A DNA stretch of 48,284 bases from Daldinia sp. FL1419 (GCA_025201765.1 MU623539.1:1-48284), one strand, 5' to 3'. Positions 12,021-23,993 are shown, numbered from the stretch's first letter. Notes: generated by a model not told the origin, from the letters alone. Program-made: numbers and translations.

Positions 12021-13377
12021 TCAAAATAGATACCCAGTACCGCGTTGCCGTCCAAGTGTCATTACCATAGCCTCATCCGGACTACCCCCAATGATCCCCG
12101 TTTCGACCATCCCCTTTACGAAAGGTGTTAGTGTGAAGGCGAAAGAAGCAAAGGTCCATACATAGCCGATAGTTGATTCCAGCCAGCTAAGGCCTTCCCT
12201 TTGCTTAGGTCTGATAATAGTCTTCCAAATCCACCGGGCGGAGTCCTCGATAGTAATCATTACGGGCTGCATCATGAAGAAGGCGAATTCTCCCTTGCCC
12301 CCTCTGGTAATCACATATTGTTGCCACCAATGAATGACAAAGCTTATATAGAACGCGAGATAGAGCTGAATGTATCGAGAGGGAATAGACCCTTTTCTAA
12401 AGCCTAAAGATCGTGCGAGACGAATGCCGGGCCGTTGTACAGCCTCCCGGAAAATCAACATTAGCTATTCGGTTTAAAAGTATGCAACCCTAGATTAGAA
12501 TCCTTAGATACTCACCCTACGTAAGAGTTGATGATATGCGACACTATTTAGATGTGATGTTAGCATTGATGGTTTTTGCTATTCTGCATACCCGGTCGAA
12601 GACCTACCTCCACGTTCTCCTCACACTCGTGGCCGTTGCTACGGAATTCAGCATCGGCGGCCATTCCCAAGCTTCAGAAATGCCCAGGAGGACAGCAGTT
12701 GCCGATATAATAGCATACGCAAACCCGACCGTATTCCAGGCCCATATTGCAGCGGCGGAATTCTCAATAACTTCGGCAAGCCATCCACTCCATAGCGACG
12801 ATGATGGCATTGCCTGCTGAACCGTCTCGCAGAGTCCGATGACGTAGAGAGCGATTGATTTAACCGTAAAATGTCCAACGAGATCCAAAATTCTCCTTCT
12901 GACGAATTGTAAGCGTGATGCGTCTGGATCCAAATGCGCTGGCACGCCTTTGACCTGCCAATCCCAGCCGATGCCACGTAGAGTCGTAGCTAAACGAAGC
13001 CCCCATACGAAGCGTTGCGGCCACGTCTTCGTCTTGAGATCGGATTGCGGTATGTCCTTTCCATCCCGACGTGATGAGAAACCGTCTGTTCGACCCGTCC
13101 AGCGCGGATTGGTGGAACTAAAGTCTAGGAACAATAGCAAGAAAACGATGAACCAGCCAGATAGGCCGTAGTCATGTACCGCATTCCCAATGGCGTAATA
13201 TGGCCTCAGGAGGAAGAGAAGAACAAGCAACGAGCTGATGACTGTCGTCTGGATAAGACCAGGTCCGATCGCGTATCCGACTGCTAGCAATAAGAGTGCC
13301 CCGGGTGTATACAAGATTGGCAGCGGTACGCGTTCTTCGATTGGGGGGTAAAATGGGTTTATGATGTGTTCGAGCAT
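12021..13377 (-). CDS. wax-synthase-like membrane-bound O-acyltransferase
   Basis: Likely transfers an acyl group to a hydroxyl of a lipid, sterol or terpenoid in the ER membrane. Exons by phase and GT/AG: 13377-12608, 12543-12516, 12464-12021; introns 64 and 51 bp; 413 aa, normal for fungal wax-synthase proteins. The 28-nt middle exon restores the family's WHQ-like motif as YHQLLRR, which no single ORF contains. Several hydrophobic segments are visible (LLLAVGYAIGPGLI, VISSLLVLLFLL, WFIVFLLLFL). The third exon carries YIQLYLAFYISFVIHWW with the conserved MBOAT histidine (about His311). Such enzymes occur in meroterpenoid clusters as acetyltransferases (e.g. pyripyropene pathway) but also stand alone; no terpene cyclase is visible here. 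The substrate is unknown. Confidence 0.8.
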
Positions 13378-13867
13378 CCTTCCTACTTGAAGATGATACT
13401 CCGTTTAACTGTTTTAACTGTTCAGAATAGAATATTCCTAAGAATCCTACCGCCCGCGGGGTTGGATTTATTCATAAAACTGTCCAATCACGATTGGACT
13501 ACGCCGTACTTCGCGGTCCTCGATATCTAGGGCACTTGGACGAACGTTTTTATTAGCATTGAAAGGCCCATTCCTATGATAGAACATAGGGGGACATGCC
13601 CGAGTGCCTGGGTCAAATTTTGTATCTCCGAAAGCCCACGGGTGTGAACAGCAAAATAATCAAAACAAATATAACGAGCCCACCTGGGGGCTTCAAGTCT
13701 ATGGTAGTTAATTGTTATTTACACAAGTGGGATTATTTTCTCCTCTCAATCAATGTACATCATTCATTGGTTCGTCTCAAGTTCCAAGCTGCGTCGAGCT
13801 TATGTATCGGGCTGAGCAGAGCAGGGTTTGTATTATCCTCTGCCACCTAGAACACATCCGCCTTTAC
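13378..13867. other. intergenic, no gene seen
   Basis: Spacer between the 5' end of the acyltransferase gene and the 3' end of the Egh16-like gene, both on the minus strand. It should contain the acyltransferase promoter. The plus-strand ORFs here and just downstream are shadows of the Asn/Gly-coding repeat of the neighbouring gene. Confidence 0.5.
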
Positions 13868-15111
13868 TCATCTACGGCGGCGCATCATGGAGCGTCGCTG
13901 GTTGTTCCCTCGGTTGCGGCCACCGAATCCGCCCCGGAAACCGGCGTTACCGTTGCCGTTGCCGTTGCCGTTACCGTTGGCGGCGTTGTTGGTGTTGCCG
14001 GCAGCGTTACCATTAGCATTGCCATTAGCATTACCGTTGCCATTGGCATTACCGTTAGCATTGCCGTTTCGGTTACCACCCCTGTTGTTTCCATTGCCAT
14101 TGCCATTGCCGTTACGGTTGTTACCATTACCCGTGTTGGCATTGCCGTTGTTTCCGTTGTTACCGCTGTTTCCGGAATTGCCAGCGTTGTCATTTCCGGC
14201 TTGATCTTGCGCAAGCCCGTCAGTTGCAGGGTCCGCGGCCTGAATTCCATCTACGATAGCGGTACCGATCTCTGCATCAGAATCGCCGGATTCCGAAAGC
14301 GCCTTAACAGCTGCCGGGAGATCAGCAACGTTCTGCTGGATCTGATCGTTGATGCTCTCTAGAGATTGGAAGGCTTCAATGTTCTGAGGAGTGTTTTCAG
14401 CGGGCTTGGTGTCCGTTTGTTGCACTGCGAAACACCCGCCGAATTCGTTTGCATTACGGCATCGCACCGTGCAAACGTTACCTGTCGAGGCTATACCGAT
14501 TCGTTAGTCGCTACATATTGCAGGTAGGTAGGTAGCTAAGGACGCTATATGACTTACATCCGATACAAGCAAGATCGTCAGGCATCGTCACCTGAAGAGT
14601 AATTTCTCCGTTCCCATTAGGTTGGCTCTCCTTCGTGGTAACGTTGATCTGGCCCGAGGCTCCAGCGGTGTTGCCCGTCAGGTCCATATCGCAGGTATAA
14701 GGACCGGCACCGGTCTCGTTAACCTGGCGGATCGTGACGTTGACCTTGCTGCCCTTGGACACTTTCGTGACCTGATCTGCTGCTAGGGCATCCTCGGTAG
14801 TAGCACCTACGTCGATGTTGCCGGCTTGAAGAGTCCTTCCGCACTGGTTCACGACGTTTGCGACGATCTCGGTTTGCGATATGAAGTTGGCATCGCCTTT
14901 GTCGTCGGGGTTAACTGGAGATATGAGTTAGTGGGTTTTGATCGTACACGCAAAGCCACATCAGAGTTATGGATAAACTTGGTCAACACGTACCTTGTAA
15001 GCCGAGACTTGCTGGCGATCCCTTCGCTCCCTGCGCTTTGAGGATAACGCCTTGACCGTGAGCCACTGCCAGAATGGCGGAAGTAGTAAGGATCTGTTTA
15101 AGGGAAAACAT
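13868..15111 (-). CDS. Egh16/Gas1-like secreted protein with Asn-Gly tail
   Basis: Fungal secreted protein of the Egh16H/Gas1/Mas family (DUF3129), members of which are made during appressorium and infection development; the biochemical role is unknown. Exons: 15111-14994, 14914-14558, 14490-13868; introns 79 and 67 bp; 365 aa. The start is chosen because MFSLKQILTTSAILAVAHGQ is a clean signal peptide; an upstream in-frame ATG at 15258 would bury it. The core contains GVILKAQGAKGSP, NQCGRTLQAG, GPYTCDMDL, DDLACIG and CTVRCRNANEFGGC, with paired cysteines as in the family. From about residue 250 the chain becomes a GN/NGN low-complexity tract and ends in a basic RRSMMRRRR tail. The opposite strand of the repeat gives long false ORFs. 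Confidence 0.85.
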
Positions 15112-15830
15112 CTTGTTCGCAGAACTATGAGACGACGATAAATAAAAAATAATAATAATAATAGAATGATGTAATAGTGAAGAATGAAGGAGATAACGCA
15201 GAACGCTGTTACACAGAAAATAATTACCCAAAAGAATCGAAGCAGGCCGGCTGATCACACGAAGATGAACGGGAGATGAACGAGAAAGTCGTAGATCAGA
15301 ACAAGAAAATCACCTTTTCCAGCGGCGTCTCATCTTATACGGATCTATACCTAGCAGCACATCATCTAAACAATATCTAAACAGGAGGTCGTTCCACTGC
15401 CGTTGCGTGTGGGTGGGGTGGCTTCACCCCTGGGTCCAGAACCCCCTTGACCCTCCCCCCGACCCCTTGAAACGACCCGTAGTCGGGTTCAGTTGCTTCC
15501 ATCAGCTAGAATCACTACTGGAATCTACCTATTAGATCATTTCGAGGGGCCCCGTCGCGCTAAAACAACCGGCTCCTAATTGTTCTAATGGTTCTAATCG
15601 GTTTCTAATGCAGGTGTGCTTTGTCGTCCGGAGTTTGAGGAAACCAGAATACAAAACCCCTTGAGTCTCCAAAAGTCTTCAGCCATGTGTTGAGTCTTTC
15701 CAAAGTCTTGATTCGCCATGTTTCGTCTTATTAGGTGGAGAGATTTAACTGCGGTCGCCTCTCTTCACATATTCGGAGATAATAGCCATGTTTTAATACA
15801 TAGTACAGCGATGTGTAATAAGAATGCTAA

Positions 15831-16040
15831 CTATTTGGGCGGTACGACCGGGGATGCCCAAACGGTATGACGCGGTCGATTGGTATATGATCGTAAGATA
15901 TGCCTTGAAATTGCAACCAACTCCTTTATTATTCTTATCGTCTCGGTCGTAGCCAACACTCGTTCAACCGCAATTTGGTTTGTCATGTCCTTTTGCAAGG
16001 TTGCCGCACGTTGCTGCAGCTTTCTAATGGCATATTTCAT
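15831..16040 (-). CDS. possible small hypothetical ORF
   Basis: 69 codons starting MKYAIRKLQQRAATLQKDM, with a heptad-like helical first half (QKDMTNQIAVERVLATTETI) and a polar C-terminus. The ATG is in the plain context of the AT-poor island. No family is recognised, there is no signal peptide, and no supporting introns were found. It may be a remnant of a longer gene or a chance ORF. Confidence 0.2.
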   Translation of the reverse strand: MKYAIRKLQQRAATLQKDMTNQIAVERVLATTETIRIIKELVAISRHILRSYTNRPRHTVWASPVVPPK

Positions 16041-16197
16041 CCCCTGGTCCTTTGACTAGGTACCTAGTGCTTCCATGCTACTTCTCTTCTCTTCTGATTT
16101 ATCTCTATAGTCCCTCGTCGACGCAAATATATGTCCCATGATATTCCCGGACCCATTGCCAGCCTGTATCGTATAATCGAGTTGCTCGATAACAGGC

Positions 16198-16609
16198 CTA
16201 TCGTCTTCGGTACCTACCTATCTTGTATTTGCCGCCTTCGTCATCTTTCTCTGCGTGAGTAGCTTTACCGTACATCGCCTCGCTAACTTGCTGAATGAGC
16301 ATATCCTTCGTTATGCCACGCTCTGAATCCTTAGGTGCTCGGATCTCAACGACTTCGCAGTCGTCTTCGTCAATATCGCATGGGCGACAATAGTGACCTG
16401 GAAAAGGCCACTCGGAGACTCTCTTCAATGTAGGTTCTCGGAGGCGAAAACAACGCTGGGGGTATGGTTTTATCGGCCTGGGCCGCATCTCGTATTTGCT
16501 GCCAGGTATTCCTCTGGCGCTTATTATGTTCCTCGCGAGAGGCGTGATTACTGTATGGTGGATTGTCTCTAGTCGCATTTACGGAGGCAAACGTATGAGT
16601 ATGAATCAA
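16198..16609 (-). pseudogene. possible frameshifted hypothetical gene
   Basis: Two overlapping minus frames fit end to end. One begins MIHTHTFASVNATRDN and stays open to 16,370. The other continues with GHYCRPCDIDEDDCEVVEI, APKDSERGITKDMLIQQVSE and HAEKDDEGGKYKIG, and stops at 16,198. The second half is polar, acidic and protein-like. No GT..AG pair joins the frames cleanly, so a frameshifted gene is as likely as two chance ORFs. No family is recognised. Confidence 0.25.
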
Positions 16610-17421
16610 GTAGGCGGGTTCCTAAAATCAAAATTCATGATTTACGTATGTATAACCTTCGCGGTTGAGCTATTGTGTATCCATCATCTCGGGATCTTCT
16701 ATGCTCTTGTCGATACTATTGGCCATTGTCTCCGGTTACGCGCTGCTCTTTGAAGGTATCGAAGTGATAATGGTTGATTGACGCAGGATAACTTAGTTAG
16801 TACTTAGGCGTATGAAGGGTTGCGTACCTAGTGACGAGACTCGATCGTTTCTACACGCCATCCCGTGTCGTGATGCTAGGTAGGCTTTACTCACATGGCC
16901 AAAGTTCCTATTTACGGAAGAAATAAATAGTTGGATCATGGTTCTCGAATGTGCATAGTATACACGAGACGACTCACGCGGTCGGGTTCATTGAAGGTAA
17001 GGTTTTCATTGCATGTGCAAATAATAGTTAATAGTTAGAATAAATAATACAAGTTTAACAAGGCACGTGTGGGTTCGAAAGACTTGAACTGCATTATTTA
17101 AATTATAGTGGTTAGTACCGCTACGAATCTGGTGTCGGGCCACCTAAGCCTCGTGGAAATGCCACTATTAAGATTTGAGTTTAGCAGGTTAGGCAGGTAG
17201 CAATACAGTACGGATAGGCCTGTTTGGTTCATCGCAATAGGTACATGTACCTACAAAACACTTACAAAACACCTATTATTCTCACCTGGTAGCATTCACT
17301 CCTCTTCTTAAGAATTACATCCCTAGCATACCTCCTTGCCCGAAACATATTTTTTCGTGCCACCCGGAAAACCTGCCGTATTCCTTTCAGGTAATCTTTA
17401 GCTATTTTCACTAGCGAGGGA

Positions 17422-17861
17422 TTGGTTACAAAGAACGTAGTCCTAATAAAACGGTATGGTACCAACATGGACACTATTCCCGCAGTCATCGAGGGAATCA
17501 GAGAACTTATCGGTGTCGTCTTCACTGTTCACCCGGAGTTGCAGCCCGGCGTTTTGACGGCGGAAAACAAACAACACGCCATCGTCTCCGACTTGTCTGA
17601 GAAGTGGAAGCTGTTGACGAGTGGTACAACTTCGATGGAAACCCCTGCGGTAAGGTACCCGTATTATTATCTATCAACGAAGAGACCTAAAAAGAGGGCA
17701 AGTTAGGTGAGGATCATCCGCTGGCTTGGTGTCGGGAGTTCGAAGGGCGTCGTTCAATTTATACGTCGCTAGGTCACTTCGACGACGCCTATTCCGATCC
17801 AAATTTTATGAGCCACCTATTGAACGGTATATCACGGGTTACGCGCGAGAGGCGATGCTAG
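17422..17861 (+). pseudogene. ThuA-like domain pseudogene
   Basis: Remnant of a ThuA-like (trehalose-utilisation, class I glutamine-amidotransferase-like fold) protein. Frame 1 from 17,422 shows the family's first strand and helix (VVLIKRYG..MDTIPAVIEGIREL), then jumps directly to VVFTVHPELQPGVLT and HAIVSDLSEKW. The middle of the domain, roughly 80 residues in normal members, is missing. Near 17,612 the match moves to another frame: DEWYNFDGNPCGKVPVLLS, then an in-frame TAA (17,688-17,690), then GEDHPLAWCREFEGRRSIY, TSLGHFDDAYSDPNF and the stop at 17,859. An internal deletion, a frameshift and a nonsense codon make function very unlikely. No ATG is evident at the 5' end. Confidence 0.75.
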
Positions 17862-18385
17862 TATCTAACCCTAGCGAGTGGCGCGTTCATTATTCCTCGT
17901 TCGAGAATACTTATTCCCCGCATCCCTTTCCCGTTTAGATTCTTTGACGATGTCAGCTGGGAAAGGCCAAGTCCACAAACACTACAACACCAAACTTCGC
18001 GAGGGCGCCTCTTTACCTGTCAATCCTCTTCGACGGATTTCCGTGATTTGGCCCAAGACAAGCATCCCTTATATAAGCGATTGGCTACCTATACGTAAGG
18101 TGGCTGTTGTTTATGGAATCCTATTTATCCTCTAGGGTCTTTACTTCTACCAAATCGTTCTTTATCAGATCAGATGTATCGGGGCCGAGCTGAAGAAGCC
18201 TGACAAGGATAATAATCTTTGGCTGCAGGTGACGTAGCTACCGGCACGGAAACTCGGAATTTGGGGTTGGATCGATTCATCCCGAAGGATCCAAGAGAGA
18301 AATAAATAAATGCATGCCCGGAACTGAGCATATCAAAACAGATGTGTTTGATCCTCCTACTCTTTCGACAAGGAACCCGCACAGA
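17862..18385. other. spacer between ThuA pseudogene and alpha-galactosidase
   Basis: Several short open frames (e.g. 17,878-18,135, + strand) but no recognisable domain. The first 270 bases may be the decayed 3' end of the ThuA-like gene. The last part should hold the alpha-galactosidase promoter and 5' UTR. Confidence 0.4.
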
Positions 18386-20784
18386 ATGAGAATCCAAACC
18401 CCCTTAGCCACGAGCGTGGTAGGGTTTCTATTCCCCTTTTTGGTGCTATGTCAAGACGATGTGAATTGTAAGAAGCCCTCTGTCATTAGTTGTCTAAGTT
18501 GAAACCCTACGAAACTATGACAGCTCACCAAGTTATTAGGGATTTCTGTCGATGGCGATGGCCATTCGTTTTCTCTGTCGTCCTCTAACGTCTCGTATAA
18601 ATTCCACGTTGATCCGTTGACGTTAGATTTGATCCACGACCACTGGGGCGCTTATGCGGCCGAGACGGTTCCGGATTTTAATGGTGTTGTATCCGGCTGG
18701 GGTACTCCGTACACATACCGTCGGCGAGAGTTTCCCGATCTAGGTCGGGGCGATTTCCGAGTGCCAGCCATTCATATCCAACACTCCGACGGGGATACCG
18801 TATCGGCATTTTCGTATACGGGATACGACGTGAGCCCGGGAAAACCACCTCTACCTGGCCTGCCGGCTACGTATGGTGGCGAAGAGGATGTGTCAACTCT
18901 TATTGTACACTTATACGACAACTACTCGGACGTTTCTGCAGATCTGTATTACTCGATATTTCCTAGATATAACGCCGTTTCTCGTAGCTTTAGAATTACG
19001 AACAATGGGAGTCGTGATGTGACGGTTCTCCGAGCTAGTAGCTGGAGCATAGATACGCCAAACGAGGAATTGGACATGATTGACCTCTACGGCGATTGGG
19101 CGGCAGAAGCTCGCATTAATAGACGCCCGGTAACGTACGGGGAACAAGGGTGAGCTGAAATTCTTATCGTAATTTCAAATTGTTGTTATTTTTCTCTGGC
19201 AGTCCAAATATGGCTAACGTTTCTCTTAGTTTCCGCTCGTCTGCGGGTTACTCATCTCATTTCCATAATCCGTTTATTGCTTTAGCTTCCCCGAGTACCA
19301 CGGAGACTTTTGGATCGGTGACTGGCTATTCACTGATATACACGGGCTCGTTCGCCGCCGACGTCGAGCGCTGGTCTACGGGTTGGGTTAGAGTTCTCCT
19401 TGGTCTGAACCCACTACACCTTTCGTGGCCTGTGGCACCGGGAGAGACGTTTGCTTCTCCCGAAGTGGTTTCCGTATATTCCGAGCAAGGGTTAGGAGGA
19501 ATGTCCCGATCTTTCCATTCGCTTTATCGGAGCCATTTGTCTCGGTCAAACTACACATTCAAAACTCGTCCGCCGCTGCTAAACTCCTGGGAAGGCCTAG
19601 GCTTCGATTTCAATCAGTCTTCGATGGTAAAGCTAGCTCGTGATGCCGCAGAACTTGGCTGCAGCCTCTTTGTCAACGACGATGGGTGGTTCGGAACGAA
19701 TTATCCTCGCGATAATGATAGTCTGGGCTTGGGTGACTGGACTCCTAACCCAGCCAAGTTCCCCGACGGTCTCGGACCCTACGTCGAACAAGTGGATAGT
19801 ATTGTCGTGCAAAATACATCCGATCACGTAAAATTTGGGCTATGGGTAGAGCCTGAAATGGTCAATCCCGATTCCGATCTGTATAAACATCATCCCGAAT
19901 GGTGCATGCATGCAGGAAACCATAACCGTACGCTTCAAAGGGACCAGCTTGTACTAAACCTTGGCCTTGCGGAAGTTCAGGACTACATTATCACTGTCAT
20001 CGAAGAGATACTCGATTCGGCTTCTATCAAATACATCAAGTGGGATAATAATCGCGGAATACATGAGATGCCATCTCCTTCTGCAAACCACGCTTATATG
20101 CTGGGGTTATACCGGGTCATTGATAATCTCACTACCGCACACCCAGAAATTTTATGGGAAGGATGCGCATCGGGAGGAGCTAGGTTTGACGCTGGCCTGC
20201 TTCATTACTGGCCACAGAGCTGGACGAGCGACGATACGGATGGATTAGAGCGTCTTTACATTCAATTTGGCACCTCTTTCCCCTATCCGCCTTCGGCAAT
20301 GGGTTGCCACGTTAGTGCCGTCCCGAACCACCAAACTGGCCGCAGTACTCCATTAGCATTTCGAGCAGCCGTGGCCTCTATGTGCGGATCGTTTGGTTTC
20401 GAGCTAGACCCTTCTACTCTTACGCAAGAGGAGCTAGAAACAATCCCCGTACTAATTGACACGCAAAGAAAAATTAACCCCATCGTCATAAATGGCGATT
20501 TTTACCGCTTGGCACTCCCAGACCAGTCAAACTGGCCCGCTGCGATGTTTGTGTCGCCTGGGAATGATTCTGCTGTTTTATTCGCTTTCCAGATCCGTTC
20601 TGCTCTGAAGCCGTTGCCCCCACCGCTAAAGCTACAAGGTCTGGATCCGCATACGAAATACAAAGTGAGCAATGGCACCTGGGAGCAAAGTTGGTCAGGC
20701 TCAACGCTGATGAATACTGGTCTGAGATTAAGTTGGCCAAACTCTGATTACGAAAGCATTATCTTAACCTTGGATGCGTACTGA
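18386..20784 (+). CDS. secreted alpha-galactosidase, GH36 (AglC-like)
   Basis: Hydrolyses terminal alpha-1,6-galactose from raffinose-family sugars and galactomannan side chains, probably outside the cell. Exons: 18386-18467, 18540-19149, 19203-20784; introns 72 and 53 bp; 757 aa, the usual size for fungal GH36. A signal peptide is visible (MRIQTPLATSVVGFLFPFLV). An N-terminal beta domain follows, then the melibiase (beta/alpha)8 barrel. Active-site landmarks: FVNDDGWFG, GLWVEPEMVNPDSDL, the nucleophile Asp in KYIKWDNNR (about Asp512), and the acid/base region WTSDDTDGLERL (about Asp574). The conserved SGGARFDAGLL and HVSAVPNHQTGR are also present. Nothing looks broken. It stands between a pseudogene and the convergent amidase gene, with no evident operon-like partner. 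Confidence 0.93.
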
Positions 20785-20986
20785 GTATGCCGTAGGTGAC
20801 TTTTACGTATATCTCAACCTCTGCTTAGGTGTATATACCTAGGTACATATCATGTACAGAAGAGGTTCTGGTTTGAGTTTCTAATAAAACTAATATCATA
20901 TGAGGTAATTTCTGTCTGCTTCGCTATTTAGCGTGGTCATCGTTGGTGCGGCAAAAAGGGAATAATCCATCTCAGGTTCCTTAGTG

Positions 20987-22820
20987 CTAGAGAGTCGTCC
21001 AGTCAAAGACCTTCTCCCATGCAGCTGCGACCTTCAAGCAATCGACATCTGCGTATTTACGACCTACTATTTGGAGTCCCGTAGGAAGCTTTATTGTCGG
21101 ATCTTCTCGGGCGGGTACAAAACCAACAGGTAGCGACAGAGCAGGATGTCCCGAGTCTTGTGATCGATATCTGTCAGTGGATCTCTTCTAGGGGAAGATG
21201 ACAACCTTTAACGTACTATTAAATGGGCAAGTATTGGCTATTAGCCCATTCGTCCTGGCCAGATACTTCGACGAGCTTTCATTGGAATCGGGCTCGGGTA
21301 AGCGTGGCGGCGGGTAAGGTATAGTCGGCATAACTAGGACGTCAAACGTCTCGAGAGCTTTATCATAAGCATCCTATAGAACTATTAAGTATGCGCTTAG
21401 CGATCGAATACGGATATCCCTACGCTAGCGGCTTTTAGGCGGTTCATAACCCTTCCTTGCAATTTTGCGCCGTACTTCTCCTTCATCCACAGATATGCAA
21501 CATACATGTTGGATGCACCAGGCCCTAAGGCGTCAAACTGGGATTGAGTAAGCTTGGATCCAAGTAGTTCAGCGCGATCGGTCAGGTATAGCTGCTTTCT
21601 ACCGTTCGCATCGTTCAGCAAGCCTTGCTGGCCCCCTGGTAGAGGTAGGGCACATGTCCAAAGTAAAGGAGCTTCTTTGTGCAACGGCAGCGAAACTGAA
21701 CCAACTTCTGCTCCAAGAGATTTAAATTTCTCAATAGCTGACTTTACGGAGGTTGCGACGTTAGGATCCTGCTCAGGTATCTCGAAGCCCTCGCTTAGGA
21801 TGCCGATCTTGAAGCCTTCGAGCATTTTTGCTTGCTCTTTGCCGAGTATTTCGTCTACGGGAGCCACAAACTCCAATTTTTCTCCTTCGAGACCGAACGG
21901 CGGCTGGCGGTCGTCCCACCCATCTGGTCCTGCAATCACCTGAAGGAATAAAGCACAATCCCTCACGTTCTTGGTCATCGGTCCTACGTGGTCGATAGTC
22001 GCATCTAGACTCAGAATGCCAGTGTAAGGTACTAATCCCCAAGTAGGCTTGAGGCCAACAATGCCGCAAGACGAAGCCGGGTTACGGATACTTCCACCTT
22101 GGTCGCAACCAAAAGCAAGATCCACAGATCCAGTTGCGACGAGTCTTCCCGAGCCGCTACTCGATCCTCCGGTACTGTATCCTTTTGCGAAGGGATTATG
22201 AACCTGTCCTGTTACAGCCGTTCCAGACATTCCCTCCAGACACGAGTTCTCACACGCTGTAGTGTTATCAATAAACGAGTAATTTGAACAGGCCGAGAAA
22301 TCATACCGGCTTTACCCACGATAATAGCTCCAGCATCTAAGACCCTCGTCACGACCGTAGCATCAATGTTCGGAGTCCAATCCACCATCGATGTCCCGTT
22401 CGTACACCGGACTCCCGCAAATGCCATGTTATCCTTGAGTGCTACAGTACGGCCTTTAAGCAGACCGCTAGTAGGGTTCGTACATTTAGCAGTAACCTAT
22501 CGTTCCTATTAGAAATTCGATACCGCAGAATTGGTTGGCCTTACCTTGGTTGCCCACGCACCTAACTCCGTATCCTTAGGAATATGGATATCCGCACGCG
22601 GATATTTGACGAGGTCGGGATGTGGGAGTACGCTCTTGTCATCCGGGAGGGATGCTATAGCAGTATCGAAAGAAGACACTAGTGTACAGTAGTCCTGTAG
22701 AAGCGGACTGGGAAGCTCCAAGCCGGCTTTGGCGAGGATGGGCTGTAATTCATCTTGCGTAACTCCTTTACTAAGTATTTCTGACTGGGTGGCTGTCATT
22801 TTTGTTCTGGAAGGTATCAT
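20987..22820 (-). CDS. amidase-signature family hydrolase
   Basis: Cleaves a C-N amide bond with a Ser-cisSer-Lys triad; substrate unknown (amide, ureide or acyl-amide). Exons: 22820-22545, 22496-22307, 22256-21424, 21373-21217, 21156-20987; introns 48, 50, 50 and 60 bp; all phases agree; 541 aa, typical for fungal amidases. Catalytic pieces: Lys113 in VALKDNM, cis-Ser about 188 in YSTGGSSSGSG, nucleophile about Ser211 in GCDQGGSIRNPAS. Also present are NGTSMVDWTPNID, the LVMPTIPYPPP segment and FNNSGHPALSLPVGF; the final NNSGHP is made only by the last splice. The start could be the next ATG at 22799 (MTATQSE). No signal peptide, so likely cytosolic. Convergent with the alpha-galactosidase gene (about 200 bp apart). 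Confidence 0.9.
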
Positions 22821-23993
22821 TCTTGGGAAATTCACGTTGAGGTTTATGCTCTAGGAGTCTGGGTAGACAGGGAAATATAGTACCCTTATTCTCTACTGAA
22901 TAGCAAGAAAGGGGCAGAAGGAGGATTGTATTACAGAGGAAACGAGAGCTTATCTAGACTTTTATACCCGTAGGTGGGGTAGAGTGTGCATGTTGGAGGC
23001 CGTCGTATCAACGAAGATCGAACAAATCAGAGCTCAACACGGGCGGTTTCGAATAAGATAACGTTATACCATAATCTGCGGTGTAATATAGAGATACATT
23101 TCGTCCAAGACGGTGAATAGTATATTCTTGTTTACAGTCGGTTATTATTTTGAGTTAGGAATTTGCAACTTAACGGGCCATTGTCTTAGATATGGCAATA
23201 CACATCCACGATACACTGAAAATACTACGATCACCCTTGAGAGCATCACGATAAAAGAAGTTCGATAGAAACTTTCTTGGAAAAAAAGCAGAAAGGGAGC
23301 AGACCTTTATTCTTTGGGTATACAACTAAAGTTGATATCTACCTAGGTAGGTACCTAGGCTTTGTGCTACGAAATAAATTCCGAATCCATTCAGCTTTCG
23401 TCATGAATGTGAGCTTCAAGATTTCCTAAAATTACCGATAGGCGGGCTTTTACTTTTTGTCTAATAAGCGCTGGGCCGCGTAGAAAGTTAATGGCTTCTT
23501 CATCACGATTACCCGAGAGTTTTGGTGTTTCGATCCCGAGAAGGGCCAAGATCCCCGAGTCGGTGGAAGTAACACATCGGAGATTCATGGGAATAAGAGA
23601 TAATGCTCCTGTACGCCATGGCTCGTACCGGGGTTCGGACCCTGACCAGTAGGTATTAGTAGCTTCTGTGATAATTAGTAGCCCTCGGACATCGAAATCC
23701 AAAGTTTAGTCCATTATTTCCGTATATGTCCTAATATAGTGAACACTTCCTCTTAACTGTGCCTACCGAAGTCCCGCCGCAAAAAAGAGGCTGTGAAATC
23801 TCCTGATTCGATGCTGATTGTGGGTAGCAATGAGGGGCTGTTGGAAGGATGTGACCTTTCAAGTAGTAGGTATTTACATATGTAGTCGGGCTGTGTAGTG
23901 AGCTGAAAATAGCGAGAGTATAATTACATCGCGCATTCCCCTCTTTAGCCCGTTTATTTTATCTTATTTTCTAGGCTCGAGTTGAGCACGACG
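22821..23993. other. intergenic region between divergent amidase and HET genes
   Basis: About 1.2 kb holding the promoters of both divergent genes. It contains the palindromic run CTACCTAGGTAGG near 23,340 and one 103-codon minus ORF listed separately. Nothing else is recognisable. Confidence 0.5.
23391..23702 (-). CDS. possible hypothetical ORF, 103 aa
   Basis: Opens MDFDVRGLLIITEATNTYW and closes LSVILGNLEAHIHDES. No signal peptide, membrane segment or known motif. It lies alone between two divergent genes. Length and composition are compatible with a real small protein, but there is no independent support. Confidence 0.25.
   Translation of the reverse strand: MDFDVRGLLIITEATNTYWSGSEPRYEPWRTGALSLIPMNLRCVTSTDSGILALLGIETPKLSGNRDEEAINFLRGPALIRQKVKARLSVILGNLEAHIHDES

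Larger units (their letters stand above)
15112..17421. other. 2.3-kb gene-poor stretch with weak ORFs
   Basis: Normal base composition with no confident gene. It contains a C-rich patch at about 15,420-15,475, a 69-codon minus ORF (15,831-16,040) rich in basic and helical residues, and an overlapping pair of minus ORFs at 16,198-16,609 treated separately. It should contain the promoter of the Egh16-like gene next to 15,111. The stretch runs into the ThuA-like pseudogene, so it may be decayed coding DNA. Confidence 0.5.

Noticed and set aside
13885..14362. Long ORFs on both strands over the Asn/Gly repeat
   Set aside because: They are alternative-frame shadows of the GN-coding repeat of the Egh16-like gene.
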